From contig NZ_JAVTSS010000001.1 in assembly GCF_032678705.1 (NCBI RefSeq), positions 496,001-560,000 of the forward strand: a stretch of DNA of 64,000 nt, read 5' to 3'. Origin of the DNA: Pedobacter frigiditerrae. Its GTDB lineage: Bacteria; Bacteroidota; Bacteroidia; Sphingobacteriales; Sphingobacteriaceae. The position numbers and the translations under genes are program-made. Each line of letters opens with the position of its first letter. Within the stretch, counting starts at the first letter, position 1. Under the pieces are notes generated by a model. That model was given only the letters and a program-made list of their open reading frames with translations. It did not search any database and was not told the DNA's origin. Of this stretch, positions 7,710 to 17,721 are shown piece by piece.

Positions 7710-10700
7710 CTATTTCTTATTTGGAAAGTATTTTTTCATCAAGACAGTAAATGCAGAAGATTTTCGAAGATTAGTCAAGTCCTCATCTTCCATAATATGA
7801 GCATATTCTTTATACCCTTTCGAAAGCGCAAACTCTAGATTTTTTAAACTCTTCGTTAAATCATTATTTAACGAATATAAACAAGCTAGATTGTAATAGG
7901 CATTTGTATCATCCTCATCAATAGCTATTAGTTTATTAAAGAATTTCTCAGCATGAGGTATTTTCTTCGAATACAATGCAGCCAATCCAGCCACGTTATA
8001 CGAGTCGGTAAATGTAGAATCTGATGTTATAGATTTTTCAAAAAATGTAATAGCCTTTTGAAAGTCTTTTTTCGAATAAAGTTTGTAACCATCAATAAAG
8101 CTCATCAAAGCGATATTTCTGCTATTGTTGGTAGCTAAGGAATCTTTATAAAATTTAATCGCATTGGGCAAAACGGTCGAGTTTTTATCAATTTCATTAG
8201 TAATATGGCTAAGCGCATCAGAGTAGCCATTTAATTCTGCAGATTTCAAATAATAAGCAAATCCTTTAATAGCGTTATTTATGCTAGCATATAAATGTCC
8301 AGCACTGTGGTATGCATTGTCATTGTTTCTATCAATGGTTATTATTTTTAAATACTGTTCAAGAGCTTGTTGGTAATCTTCTTTTATATTATAAACCCTA
8401 GCTAATCTATTAAGCCATTCAATATTTTTAGAATCTAGTGTTAATGCTTTTTTAAGCACAACGATAGCATCGTCATATCGTTTCATTTTTATTAAGATGT
8501 AAGCCGAATTATTAACGCCATCATTATTTGTTGGCTCAATTACTAAGGCTCTTTGGTATTTTTCAAGTGCTTTCTCCGATTCCCCTTTATCATCGTATAA
8601 ATTTCCATAGTTAATCCAAGCATAAATATATTTTGGATTTAATGACAATGCTTTTTCGAAAGCATCTATTGCCTTGTCATATTCTTTAAGGACAATATAA
8701 TTTGCTCCCATACTGGTATAAACTTTAGCAGAGGTGGAGTTTAATTTTATGGCCATTTCATAATATGGAACAGCCTTTTTTGGCTCATTAATGTCTTCAT
8801 AAACATAGGCTTTACCTACATAACTTTCCTCATATTTAGGGTCTAACTTAATAGAGGTATCGAATGATACTAATGCTTTTTCGTAATTTTTTAATTGATA
8901 ATTCGTGAAAGCAAAATCAAAGTGTGTCGTCGCAGAATTTGGATATTGATTAACTAACTTTTCAAAATATATTATAGCTTCTTTGAAATTTTGAGCATCT
9001 CTTAAAGCAATAGCAAGGTTATTTATATATAGTGAATCTGTAGGGGATAAAGAAACCGCTTTTCTGTAATTAAATAATGATTTTTCTTTATCACCTAACA
9101 TATCATAAGCATTGCCTAAATCATTATACGCATCAGCTAAATTAGGATTAACTAGAATCGCTTTTTGAGCGTATTTTAGCATTAAATCATATTTATCTAG
9201 AGAATAATAAAGTTTGGCGAGATTCCCAATCGTAATTTCATCATTAGGATCTAGGGCTATCGACTTTTCATAGAGCAATATGGCTTTGTCATATTCTTTT
9301 TTCACCTCATGAATTGTACCCTTAACATTATATATGCCAGCAAAATTAGGATCAATAGCAATTGCTTTATCGCAATATTCAATCGCTTTTTTATAGTCTT
9401 TTAACTCTTTATATTCAAGAGCAAGGTTGTTGTACGGAAAGACCCAAGAAGGAGAAAGTTCTACGGCCTTATTATAATAATAAATGGCAGAATCACTTTT
9501 TTTTGCATCAGCATACCTTAATCCAATTCTATTGTAAATGTAAGGTGCATCACCTTCCAATTTAAGTGCATCTTTTAAAATGCTGATTCCTTTTAAATCA
9601 TCCTCAACTAATAAAGAATTAAAAAACAAGGCCCTAGCTTTAATGTAATCATGTAAAATATGCTTTTTGTCGGTTAAGGTAGCTGCAAACATAATTTCTT
9701 TAGCAGTTCTTAAATCTTTTTCTTTAAAAATATTCGAGACCCCTTTTAAATAATCATCTAATTTGCTTTGAGATCTTTTTTGTAACGCCGCTAAAAATGA
9801 AGATTTTAATGATGGGCGAATTGTAATAGCAGAAGGATCGTTTAATAACTTGTTGTAAATATGAAGGGCAGAATTTACAGTGTCAGTTTCTTTTTCTCCC
9901 CATAACAGCCAACCTTTTTTAACAAACTCGTTGTATTTGGCATAAGCATCAGCAACTGCTGGCGTAATTTCATCTGCAAAACCTTTTTTTGTATTGGCTG
10001 CTATCATTTGCCCAGTAGGGATGATGAGCTCATCCTTTTTTGCATCAGCTAATAAAACATTGTCAAACGTAAAAAGCTGCCTTTTTGCATCGCCATCAAT
10101 TTTTGGGTTTTGGCTATTAGCCGTTTCATCACCAACCTTTAATGGGAGGTAAAGCGCAAGTTCTCCAGCAGTAATTACATTGTCGGTATTTCTGTTTGCT
10201 AAACCTTGTATCCCTTTCATCAAATAATAAGAAAAAACACCTCTTCCGCCTCCCCATTTAGGGTTTTCTAAAGAAAGTTCTCCTTCCTGAGCAGAAAGTA
10301 TTTTGGTAATTTGGCCGCTCCATTCTTTTCCTAAAGCCTGCATGGTCATTTTTATGCCTTCCATTCCGCCGGCTAGTTTTCCAGATTTACAAGCATCAAC
10401 TATTAATAAAACTTCTTTCGCTTTGTTATTGGCGATATAAGTTTCTAAATAATCCTGTAAAAATTTAATGCTCACCGTTCCTTTTGTCATGTAAGCGGCA
10501 ATAGGGGCGTCATAAGCCAATAGGAAACCATTTTGATGAATCGTTTTTTTCTCAACATCGCCATGGCCTGAAAAATAAAAGATAACCTTGTCGTTTTCCT
10601 TAACACTTTCTGCTAACCACTCCAAAGTGCCATAAATCTCGCCTGAAATAGCTTCTTTATTTAGCAACATCTTGATGTTTTCTGTAGGTACGTTAACCTG

Positions 10701-10919
10701 AGGAGTTCTCAAATATTTGTAAAATGCCTCGGCATCTTTATGGGCGTAATTTAATTTAGAGATGTTTTGATATTCTGATATACCTACCACAACCGCCCAA
10801 GTTTTTCCAGTTGGTCCATCTTTTTCTTTATTGCTTACCGTAACCCCTTTTTCACCTTGTGCTAAACAGAGTTGAGATAAAGACAATAAGCAAATGAAAA
10901 TGCAAAACCAGTTTTTCAT
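7710..10919 (-). CDS. Secreted caspase-like (peptidase C14) protein with TPR repeats, copy 1
   Basis: About 1069 residues from the ATG at 10919, which gives a clean signal peptide (hydrophobic CIFICLLSLSQLCLA, then QGEKG). Upstream frame residues are not signal-like. Residues ~40-290 form a caspase/metacaspase p20 fold with catalytic His in YFSGHGD and Cys in IVDACKSGK (H119 and C177 from this start). After a helical linker, roughly a dozen TPR units run to the C-terminus. Such CHAT/C14-TPR proteins in Bacteroidota are probably periplasmic or exported peptidases with a protein-binding scaffold; the substrate is unknown. It follows a paralogue on the same strand after about 100 bases. Confidence 0.85.
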   Translation of the reverse strand: MKNWFCIFICLLSLSQLCLAQGEKGVTVSNKEKDGPTGKTWAVVVGISEYQNISKLNYAHKDAEAFYKYLRTPQVNVPTENIKMLLNKEAISGEIYGTLEWLAESVKENDKVIFYFSGHGDVEKKTIHQNGFLLAYDAPIAAYMTKGTVSIKFLQDYLETYIANNKAKEVLLIVDACKSGKLAGGMEGIKMTMQALGKEWSGQITKILSAQEGELSLENPKWGGGRGVFSYYLMKGIQGLANRNTDNVITAGELALYLPLKVGDETANSQNPKIDGDAKRQLFTFDNVLLADAKKDELIIPTGQMIAANTKKGFADEITPAVADAYAKYNEFVKKGWLLWGEKETDTVNSALHIYNKLLNDPSAITIRPSLKSSFLAALQKRSQSKLDDYLKGVSNIFKEKDLRTAKEIMFAATLTDKKHILHDYIKARALFFNSLLVEDDLKGISILKDALKLEGDAPYIYNRIGLRYADAKKSDSAIYYYNKAVELSPSWVFPYNNLALEYKELKDYKKAIEYCDKAIAIDPNFAGIYNVKGTIHEVKKEYDKAILLYEKSIALDPNDEITIGNLAKLYYSLDKYDLMLKYAQKAILVNPNLADAYNDLGNAYDMLGDKEKSLFNYRKAVSLSPTDSLYINNLAIALRDAQNFKEAIIYFEKLVNQYPNSATTHFDFAFTNYQLKNYEKALVSFDTSIKLDPKYEESYVGKAYVYEDINEPKKAVPYYEMAIKLNSTSAKVYTSMGANYIVLKEYDKAIDAFEKALSLNPKYIYAWINYGNLYDDKGESEKALEKYQRALVIEPTNNDGVNNSAYILIKMKRYDDAIVVLKKALTLDSKNIEWLNRLARVYNIKEDYQQALEQYLKIITIDRNNDNAYHSAGHLYASINNAIKGFAYYLKSAELNGYSDALSHITNEIDKNSTVLPNAIKFYKDSLATNNSRNIALMSFIDGYKLYSKKDFQKAITFFEKSITSDSTFTDSYNVAGLAALYSKKIPHAEKFFNKLIAIDEDDTNAYYNLACLYSLNNDLTKSLKNLEFALSKGYKEYAHIMEDEDLTNLRKSSAFTVLMKKYFPNKK

Positions 10920-11015
10920 GGGGTTGGTAACGAGATTGATTGAGGGAAAATTGAATTTAAAATTAGCTAATGCCAATGATATTGTAAATACTTAAATGTT
11001 GGTATTTTCGCCCTC

Positions 11016-13550
11016 TTATATTTTCTTATCAACAGAATATTTTTTCATCAAAGCTTTAAAAGCCAGAGTTTTTTTAATGTTGATAAGGATTTTGTCTTTT
11101 TTGATGAAATTGTAGTCACTATAACCATTATCTAAAGCCAGTTGTAGATATTTTAAACTTTTAACACTATCGCCATTAGCAGCATAGGCACCAGCAAAAT
11201 TATAATAAGCGTAGGAGTCGAAAAGTACCTTATGAGTTGAACCTGCTACATCGGCAATGCTTTTTTCAAAATAGTTTAAAGCATTTATAAAATCATTGTT
11301 CTGATAAAAGGTTTTTCCGACCCAATAATTAAAAGTAGCACCTACATTTTGATTAGTTGCAGTTTTTAAATAAAGTTTAAATCCCTCTAGTACATGAAGG
11401 GGAGATTTGTTTATCCCATCAGTTATATAACTGTAGGTTAAAGAGTCAAGGCCTAGCTCAGCCGATTTAAATAGGTAAGAATAACCTTCAAACGGTTTAT
11501 CTATTTCCTTATATAACAGGCCAATGGTAATTAGTATTTTTTGGTCCTTTGGTTGTTGGCTGAGTGCGGCTTTATAAAAATTAATTGCAGTTTCTATTTT
11601 TTTTAGTTTAAAGCTTAGATAGCCCAACCCTTTATTAGCAAAGATAGATGTTGAATCAATTTTTAATGCATTTAAATAAGAATTTACAGCGTTTGTTGTG
11701 TCTCCAACTAATTCGTAAAATTCTGCAAGTGTATTAAACCAAATAGGATCTTCAAGGTCAAGTTCAGTGCTTTTTTTATAATGATATAAAGCTTTGTCAA
11801 ATTGCTTTTGTTGATAATAAACAGAGGCCAAACCTTGATGTGAGTTGGCAATGGTTGTGTCGGTTTTTATAGCCAATTTAAACATATCCATTGCTTTATC
11901 GTATTCTTCGTTACTAAAATATAATTTTCCTAAATTCAAGGGATGCCTCCATTCTCCTTTATTCATTTCTAATGCCCTTATGTAATATGTTTTAGCCTTT
12001 TCGTAATTTTTCTCGGCGGCATAAATCATTCCTAGGTTATTAATTGGATAACTCCAAGTTGGTGCAAATTCAATTGCCTTATCATAATAATAGGCTGCCG
12101 AATCTAGCTTGTTCATTTGCTGATAAGTAAAGCCTAGCCCAAAATAAAGATAAGCTGCCTCCCCCTCTAAAACCAAAGCTTGATGAAGCATTTTTAAGCT
12201 TTTTTCAGTAGAATCTGTGTTAAAAGCATTAAAATATAATGCTCTCGATTGTACGTAATTATATAAAATGTGGGTTTTATCTATGATACGACTGGCATAT
12301 AATATTTCTTGATAAGCCCTATAATCGTATTTTTTTGCAACTTGACCTTTTATTAAACTATCTAGTTTAGATTGTGCGCCTTTTTGTAGGGCAGTTAAGA
12401 AAGAGGATTTTAAAGAAGGTCTTATGCTTATAGCTGCAGGATTGTTTAATAACTTATTGTAAATGTTTAATGCGCAATTTATGGTGTCTGACTGTCGATT
12501 ACCCCATAACAACCACCCTTTTTCTACAAAATTCATATATTTGAGGTATGAGTTGTTAATCGTAGAATCTAGTTTGTCAGCAAAACCTTTTTCTCTTTTC
12601 TCTTTTTCTTTGCGAGGTTTTACTGCTGCAATCATTTGGTCTTTTGGATTTACCATTTCAACTTTTTTCGCTTCCGCTAATAAAACATCATCATAAGTAA
12701 ATAAAACACGCTTTGCATCACCTTCAATTTTAGGATTTTGACTAGCATTGGTTTCTTCAGATACAATAATCGGGAGATAATTACCTAATTCCATGGTGGT
12801 GATAAGATGGTCATCCGCATTTCTGTTAGCTAATCCCTGTATGCCTTTCAATAAATAATAAGAGAAAACACCTCTTCCCGCACCCCATTTGGCATCTTCT
12901 AATGATAATTCTCCTTCTTGAGCAGAAAGAATTTTAGTGATTTGTCCATTCCAATGCTCATTCAAAGCTTTCATCGTGGCTTGTGCACCTTGCACTCCTC
13001 CGGCAAGTTTACCAGACTTACAGGCATCTACAATTAAAAGCACATCTTTTGCCTTGTTCTTTACAATATAAGAGTCTAAATAACTTTGTAAATAAGTCAA
13101 TCCAATAGAGCCTTTAGTCATATAAGCAGAAGTGGGAGAGTCATAGGCTAAAAGAAAGCCATTTTGATATATGGTTTTTTTCTCAACATCCCCATGGCCA
13201 GAGAAGTAAAATATAACCCTGTCATTTTCTTTAACACTTTCTGTTAACCAATCTAAAGCACCATAAATTTCTGCGGAAGTGGCATCCTTGTTTAATAGCA
13301 ACTTGATATTTTCTGTAGGGACATTTACTTGTGGCGTTCTTAAGTACTTGTAAAATGCCTCTGCGTCTTTGTGAGCATATCTTAGGTCATCTATGTTTTG
13401 ATACTCGGAAATGCCAATGATAAGAGCCCAAGTTTTTCCGGTAGACACATTTTTATCGGTATTGTTTACCGTAACTCCTTTGACACCAGGTTGAGCGTAT
13501 AAGCAATTTATAACAAAGAGACAGCAAAATAAAAACAGAAGTCTCTTCAT
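11016..13550 (-). CDS. Secreted caspase-like (peptidase C14) protein with TPR repeats, copy 2
   Basis: A shorter paralogue (about 844 residues from the ATG at 13550, signal peptide LLFLFCCLFVINCLYAQ). The caspase domain is highly similar to that of the downstream copy, including YFSGHGD and IVDACKSGK, whereas the TPR half has fewer units and has diverged far more. The pair is a tandem duplication whose catalytic part is conserved while the binding scaffold changed. Upstream (13605-13624) a 7-bp hairpin AATACCC / GGGTATT lies in the presumed leader. It is divergent from the vsr-like gene. Confidence 0.85.
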   Translation of the reverse strand: MKRLLFLFCCLFVINCLYAQPGVKGVTVNNTDKNVSTGKTWALIIGISEYQNIDDLRYAHKDAEAFYKYLRTPQVNVPTENIKLLLNKDATSAEIYGALDWLTESVKENDRVIFYFSGHGDVEKKTIYQNGFLLAYDSPTSAYMTKGSIGLTYLQSYLDSYIVKNKAKDVLLIVDACKSGKLAGGVQGAQATMKALNEHWNGQITKILSAQEGELSLEDAKWGAGRGVFSYYLLKGIQGLANRNADDHLITTMELGNYLPIIVSEETNASQNPKIEGDAKRVLFTYDDVLLAEAKKVEMVNPKDQMIAAVKPRKEKEKREKGFADKLDSTINNSYLKYMNFVEKGWLLWGNRQSDTINCALNIYNKLLNNPAAISIRPSLKSSFLTALQKGAQSKLDSLIKGQVAKKYDYRAYQEILYASRIIDKTHILYNYVQSRALYFNAFNTDSTEKSLKMLHQALVLEGEAAYLYFGLGFTYQQMNKLDSAAYYYDKAIEFAPTWSYPINNLGMIYAAEKNYEKAKTYYIRALEMNKGEWRHPLNLGKLYFSNEEYDKAMDMFKLAIKTDTTIANSHQGLASVYYQQKQFDKALYHYKKSTELDLEDPIWFNTLAEFYELVGDTTNAVNSYLNALKIDSTSIFANKGLGYLSFKLKKIETAINFYKAALSQQPKDQKILITIGLLYKEIDKPFEGYSYLFKSAELGLDSLTYSYITDGINKSPLHVLEGFKLYLKTATNQNVGATFNYWVGKTFYQNNDFINALNYFEKSIADVAGSTHKVLFDSYAYYNFAGAYAANGDSVKSLKYLQLALDNGYSDYNFIKKDKILINIKKTLAFKALMKKYSVDKKI

Positions 13551-13695
13551 AATAGATGAATATAAAATTTGTAATATAAATTTACAGAATACACCATCTC
13601 TTACAATACCCATTTGTGGGTATTTTGCAGCGCTAAATTTATAGGAAAAAAAACAATTTTAGCTTCAATTCGTTAACTTCACAGAGCGATAATCG

Positions 13696-14193
13696 ATGAA
13701 GCGAAAACCTTATCCCATAGAGAAAAACAAGATTCAAGTTCCAAAATTTGAAGAAAGCGCTGGATTTTATACCACCAAACAGCGCAGCAAAATCATGTCT
13801 AAAATCAGGGGCAAGAATAGTAAACCAGAGTTGCTATTGCGTAAAGCACTTTGGTCAAACAACATCCGCTTTCGTATTCATAGGAAAGATTTACCGGGCA
13901 AGCCAGATTTAGTGATTGATAAATATAGGTTGGCAGTTTTTGTTGATGGTGATTTTTGGCATGGCTACCAATGGGATGAAAACAAGCATAAAAATAACCC
14001 AACGTTTTGGATCCCTAAGATTAAGCGGAACATGCAACGCGACCAGTTTGTAAATGAAAGTTTAAAAGAAATGGGTTATACCGTTATGCGTTTTTGGGAA
14101 AATGAGGTGAAACAAAACTTAAAAGCCTGCTTAAACCAAGTTAAGCTTTATATAGAAACAGCAAGAGAAATGGATGTGCCTGTGAAGGAATAA
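13696..14193 (+). CDS. vsr: Very-short-patch-repair-type endonuclease (Vsr family), zinc-cysteine-less form
   Basis: A 165-residue Vsr-like nuclease: TKQRSKIMSKIRGKNSKPE, the PD-type metal site in PGKPDLVIDKYRLAVFVDG and the helix ending RFWENEVKQNL all match the family. In E. coli Vsr the core has a structural zinc bound by cysteines and histidines around GCFWHHHHC; here the segment is GDFWHGYQWDENKH and has no cysteine, so the zinc site is absent. No cytosine methyltransferase gene is in the window, so the usual role of correcting T:G mismatches at a Dcm-like site cannot be inferred from context. It is divergent from the caspase-TPR genes. Confidence 0.85.
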   Translation: MKRKPYPIEKNKIQVPKFEESAGFYTTKQRSKIMSKIRGKNSKPELLLRKALWSNNIRFRIHRKDLPGKPDLVIDKYRLAVFVDGDFWHGYQWDENKHKNNPTFWIPKIKRNMQRDQFVNESLKEMGYTVMRFWENEVKQNLKACLNQVKLYIETAREMDVPVKE

Positions 14194-14424
14194 AAGGGAA
14201 TAGGGAATGGGAAATAGGAAATAGGGAATAGGAAATAGGGAATAGATGGTAAGGAGCCCTGGATAAATTGTCTGAGCTATTGAACCAATGTTGAACGAAC
14301 TTGTTCCGATAGCTATCGGATTCACATCGGAAATGAAATCGATCTATCGGGAAATCAATGATGCGAATGAACTATTGAACTATTGAACTAATGACACTAA
14401 TGAACCAATGAACCATTTATGCTA
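14194..14424. repeat. Two blocks of degenerate word repeats and a CCGATAGCTATCGG palindrome
   Basis: Directly after the vsr stop, 14196-14245 consists of GGGAATA / GGAAATA words. At 14306-14319 lies the perfect palindrome CCGATAGCTATCGG. From 14366 to 14420 follow words ACTATTGA, ACTAATGA and ACCAATGA, which read G/T-rich on the strand of the convergent anchored-protein gene. Both neighbouring genes therefore have the G-rich strand after their stops. No gene is seen. Confidence 0.75.
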
Positions 14425-14940
14425 TTAAGCCAATAACATTCCTTTTTTGCTAATCACAAAACCGCCAATTAAAGCAAAGCCTAAAATAATAACCCAATTA
14501 TAATCATCTAAGGGCAAAGGCATTGGTGTGCCACCACAGTAGGTAGGGTTTTTATAGCTGTAGTACACATAAGTTCCGTTGCCTTTAATTGAGCTATTTA
14601 AAGTTGCTGCAGTAACACATGAGGTATTCTGACTTACGTATTCTTGTTGTGCAGGGCCAGTTCCACTAGCGCCAAATATGTTGATTTTTGTACAATCGTA
14701 ACCATAGTTATTTGGCTGGCTACTATTGTAGTTGTTATAGTTTATATCAATACTATTGCCATTAAACCTATAAAATTTTGTAAGTGGGTTACTGGGGTGG
14801 TAAGGATGTTCTTCTCCAAGATATTCTGTGTAAACAGCATTGTCTACTAAGCAGCCGTAGCCAGAAGTTTGGGCTTTCGCCATGAACACGCTAATTAAAA
14901 CTAAGATGACAGCAACTATGTATTTAAAATATTTTCTCAT
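14425..14940 (-). CDS. Small exported protein with C-terminal membrane anchor
   Basis: 171 residues from the ATG at 14940, chosen because it begins a good signal peptide (KYIVAVILVLISVFMAKAQ). The mature part is Asn/Tyr/Ser-rich with five cysteines (for example YGCLVD, YDCTK, TSCV, TYCGG) that may form disulfides. The C-terminus has PMPLPLDDYN, a hydrophobic helix WVIILGFALIGGFVI, then SKK. This Pro/Asp-helix-basic architecture resembles sorting-type C-terminal signals seen in Bacteroidota, but I cannot assign it to a defined family and see no exosortase gene here. Function unknown. Confidence 0.65.
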   Translation of the reverse strand: MRKYFKYIVAVILVLISVFMAKAQTSGYGCLVDNAVYTEYLGEEHPYHPSNPLTKFYRFNGNSIDINYNNYNSSQPNNYGYDCTKINIFGASGTGPAQQEYVSQNTSCVTAATLNSSIKGNGTYVYYSYKNPTYCGGTPMPLPLDDYNWVIILGFALIGGFVISKKGMLLA

Positions 14941-15121
14941 TAAGTGCTTATTACAACACCCTATAGGCAATGGTTATGCCATTAAAAGCTAATTAATCAC
15001 CAAAAACGGTCGATAGATCAAGTATAGATGTTTAAACACCTATGATTGCTTAAATAAGAAGGTTACTAAATTCTTTAAGAACAATCGTATTTTTACATTA
15101 AAATAAAATATGTAGAAAAGT

Positions 15122-15149
15122 GGGGAATTATTTTCATAACAAATTCCCC
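15122..15149 (-). terminator. Likely terminator of the ybbA-ybbP-like operon
   Basis: Perfect 8-bp arms GGGGAATT / AATTCCCC (15122-15129, 15142-15149) about 20 bases beyond the permease stop; on the minus strand the stem is followed by ACTTTTCTAC. The T-tract is weak, so efficiency is uncertain. Confidence 0.5.
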
Positions 15150-15171
15150 ATTTATGATGTGATTGGGGAAA

Positions 15172-17721
15172 TTACCCCTCGTTTCTTAATATTTTCAATG
15201 GTGGTTGATTCAAGACATTTCTTGTGCTTAATACACCTGTTATCACAACTAATCCAACAACAATAGAAAACAGTATAAGTATGGGAACCAATGGTGGTGT
15301 AAAGGTAGCATCAAAACTATATTTAGCTAATAACCAACTTCCGCTTAATGATAGTATTAATCCTGCACCTGCGGCTAATACGCCTAAAAAGAAATATTCA
15401 ATCGCATTAATGATTAAAACCTGTTTGCCACTTGCGCCTAAAGTTCGCAGTAAAATGCTTTCTTTTATGCGTTGGTTTTTACTGGTTAGCACAGCTGATA
15501 ACAAAACAATCCACCCTGTGGCCATGCTAAAACCTGCCATAAACCTAATCACAAAACCAATTTTACTTAACAGCTCATCTACTAACTCCAAAACCAAGTC
15601 TAAATCAATTACTGAGATATTTGGGAAACTTCTAACTACAGCACCTTGATATTTCGCCGAGATTTCCTTACTTGGAATCCTAGTCATTAATACGTGGAAC
15701 TGTGGTGCATCTTCTAAAACACCTGTCGGAAAAACAACCCTAAAATTAGTTTGCATCCTGCCCCAGTTTACTTCCCTAAAGCTTCCAACAACTGTTGGGA
15801 TAAGCATTCCTTGTACATTAAAAACGATTTTATCCTTCAGTTTTACTTTCAGTCTTTTAGCATAACCTTGTTCTAATGAAATGTAAATAGGTTCATCTTT
15901 TTCAGCTTTTCCTATCCATTCGCCATCTATTATCTTTTCTGCTGCGGTTAAACTATCCTGATAAGTTGCCCTTATTTCTCCTCTAAATGCATTGGAGTTG
16001 CTAGTGTCTTTAGCCAATGTTTTGCCATTAATTTGCTCAATGCGCATCGTAATTACGGGCACTTGATTCATTAAAGGCAGTTTATATGAAGTTGTTAATT
16101 TATTCAAATCATCCTTCTGCGTGTTCTGAATATCAAATAAAATGGTGTTTGGCTGATTAGCACTCGAAGAAAGTGTTACCCGATTAATTAATATCGCTTG
16201 TACAAAAAACAAAGTACAAATAAACGCAGTGGACAGTCCAATTGAAACCGTTAACATTAAAGTCTGGTTATTTGGTCTGTACAAATTAGCAAAACCCTGT
16301 CGCCATAAATAACTCCAAGAAAGTGGTAAAAACTTCTTCGCCAAAAACATCAATCCTTTAGAAAAAGCCATTAACAATAAAAAGGCAATTAAAATTGCGA
16401 TGGTAAAGGCGATGGTCTGCACCAAAGATTTCATTTGCAAATAGGTAAAACCAAATACAAAAAGAAGCATCAAGACATAAACCAACCATTTTAAAGGGTC
16501 TCTTTTCGCTGTTGCATTTTCAAAAGAAGCACGAATAGCATTTAATGGAGATATTTTTCTAACACCTAATAAAGATGGCAATGCAAATAAGATGGAAATC
16601 AATAGACCTAAAATCACACCCTGTGCAACTGCCAACCAAGAAATTTGCATACTGATTTCTATAGGGAGAAAATCTTTAAGTACAACAGGTAGTAAAAACT
16701 GAATTCCGGTACCTAATGCAGCGCCTAAAACAGCACCAACTAAGCCTATGCATGAAATCTGGATTAAGTAAATTAAAAACGCCGCTCTTGCTTTTAGGCC
16801 CAAACAACGCAAAGTTGCAATGGTGCTCAGTTTTTCTTGAATATAAACGTGGATGGCACTGCCTACGCCTATACAGCCTAACAACAGTGCTATAAATCCT
16901 GCCAAGGCCAAAAAGCGACTCATGTCTCTAAACGATCTTCCGGTACTTTCTTTTTTAGAGGCAACGGTTTCAATGTCTAATCCTTCTTTTTCAAAAGGAG
17001 CTTCAATTTTCTTTAATGTTTTTTCCAGCTCATTATCGTTTAAAAATTGATAATAAAAACGATAGGTAATTCTGCTACCAATTTGAGTTAGTCCAGTTTT
17101 TTCTAAATAAGTTAATGGAATAAATACAGTTGGGGCTATGGTAGCTTGGATGCCCGTTTGTCCAGGTGCTTTATTTAAGGCGCCTGCAATCCTGAAATTT
17201 AATGCGCCAACTTTAATCGAATCACCAACTTTGGCATTAAATTGTAACATCAGCGTTTGGTCTACCAGTGCATTCCTTCCACTTTGAAATTGTGTGCCTG
17301 CTGCTGTTGGACTAGTTTCTATCTTCCCATAAAATGGATATTTACCTCGTAAAGCTTTAATTTGTACTAGCCTACTTCCTTCGCCCTTGATGAAATAAAG
17401 CATCGATGCAAAAGTTCTTTCTTCGGCTCTATCATCGCCCAGTTGGGCTAACATTTTTTGCCTAGCTTTTTCTACTGGTCGCTTGCTATCTACAATTAAA
17501 TCGGCCCCAGCCAATTCCTTTGCTTGTGAGTCTATATCTCGTTGCAAATTATCCTTAAAAGAATAAACGGCTACTAATGCGGCAATGCCCAATACAATGG
17601 AAGAAATAAACAGGAATAAACGAGAGCGATTTTTACGACTATCCCGCCAAGCCATTTTAAATAACCAAGCAATGCTGATGGGTTGATTAAATTCAGATTT
17701 AGACATTGGTAAGGGCTTCAT
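15172..17721 (-). CDS. ABC transporter permease, YbbP-like (FtsX superfamily)
   Basis: 849 residues with the topology of YbbP/LolC-type permeases: one N-terminal helix (LFLFISSIVLGIAALVAVYSF), a large extracytoplasmic domain, a bundle of helices from about residue 265 to 460 including LALAGFIALLLGCIGVGSA, a second N-type helix near 490, a second extracytoplasmic domain and three C-terminal helices. The end LKILRNEG is typical. Its gene overlaps the ATPase gene by 23 bases (8 if the Met at 17706 is used). The ybbA-ybbP pair next to a tesA-like esterase reproduces the E. coli arrangement. The substrate in this family is not firmly known; lipid or lipoprotein handling is plausible. Confidence 0.88.
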   Translation of the reverse strand: MKPLPMSKSEFNQPISIAWLFKMAWRDSRKNRSRLFLFISSIVLGIAALVAVYSFKDNLQRDIDSQAKELAGADLIVDSKRPVEKARQKMLAQLGDDRAEERTFASMLYFIKGEGSRLVQIKALRGKYPFYGKIETSPTAAGTQFQSGRNALVDQTLMLQFNAKVGDSIKVGALNFRIAGALNKAPGQTGIQATIAPTVFIPLTYLEKTGLTQIGSRITYRFYYQFLNDNELEKTLKKIEAPFEKEGLDIETVASKKESTGRSFRDMSRFLALAGFIALLLGCIGVGSAIHVYIQEKLSTIATLRCLGLKARAAFLIYLIQISCIGLVGAVLGAALGTGIQFLLPVVLKDFLPIEISMQISWLAVAQGVILGLLISILFALPSLLGVRKISPLNAIRASFENATAKRDPLKWLVYVLMLLFVFGFTYLQMKSLVQTIAFTIAILIAFLLLMAFSKGLMFLAKKFLPLSWSYLWRQGFANLYRPNNQTLMLTVSIGLSTAFICTLFFVQAILINRVTLSSSANQPNTILFDIQNTQKDDLNKLTTSYKLPLMNQVPVITMRIEQINGKTLAKDTSNSNAFRGEIRATYQDSLTAAEKIIDGEWIGKAEKDEPIYISLEQGYAKRLKVKLKDKIVFNVQGMLIPTVVGSFREVNWGRMQTNFRVVFPTGVLEDAPQFHVLMTRIPSKEISAKYQGAVVRSFPNISVIDLDLVLELVDELLSKIGFVIRFMAGFSMATGWIVLLSAVLTSKNQRIKESILLRTLGASGKQVLIINAIEYFFLGVLAAGAGLILSLSGSWLLAKYSFDATFTPPLVPILILFSIVVGLVVITGVLSTRNVLNQPPLKILRNEG

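Noticed and set aside
14425..14970. Assignment of the anchored protein to an exosortase/PEP-CTERM system
   Set aside because: The C-terminus has Pro/Asp, helix and Lys-Lys but lacks a clear PEP motif, and no exosortase gene is visible.
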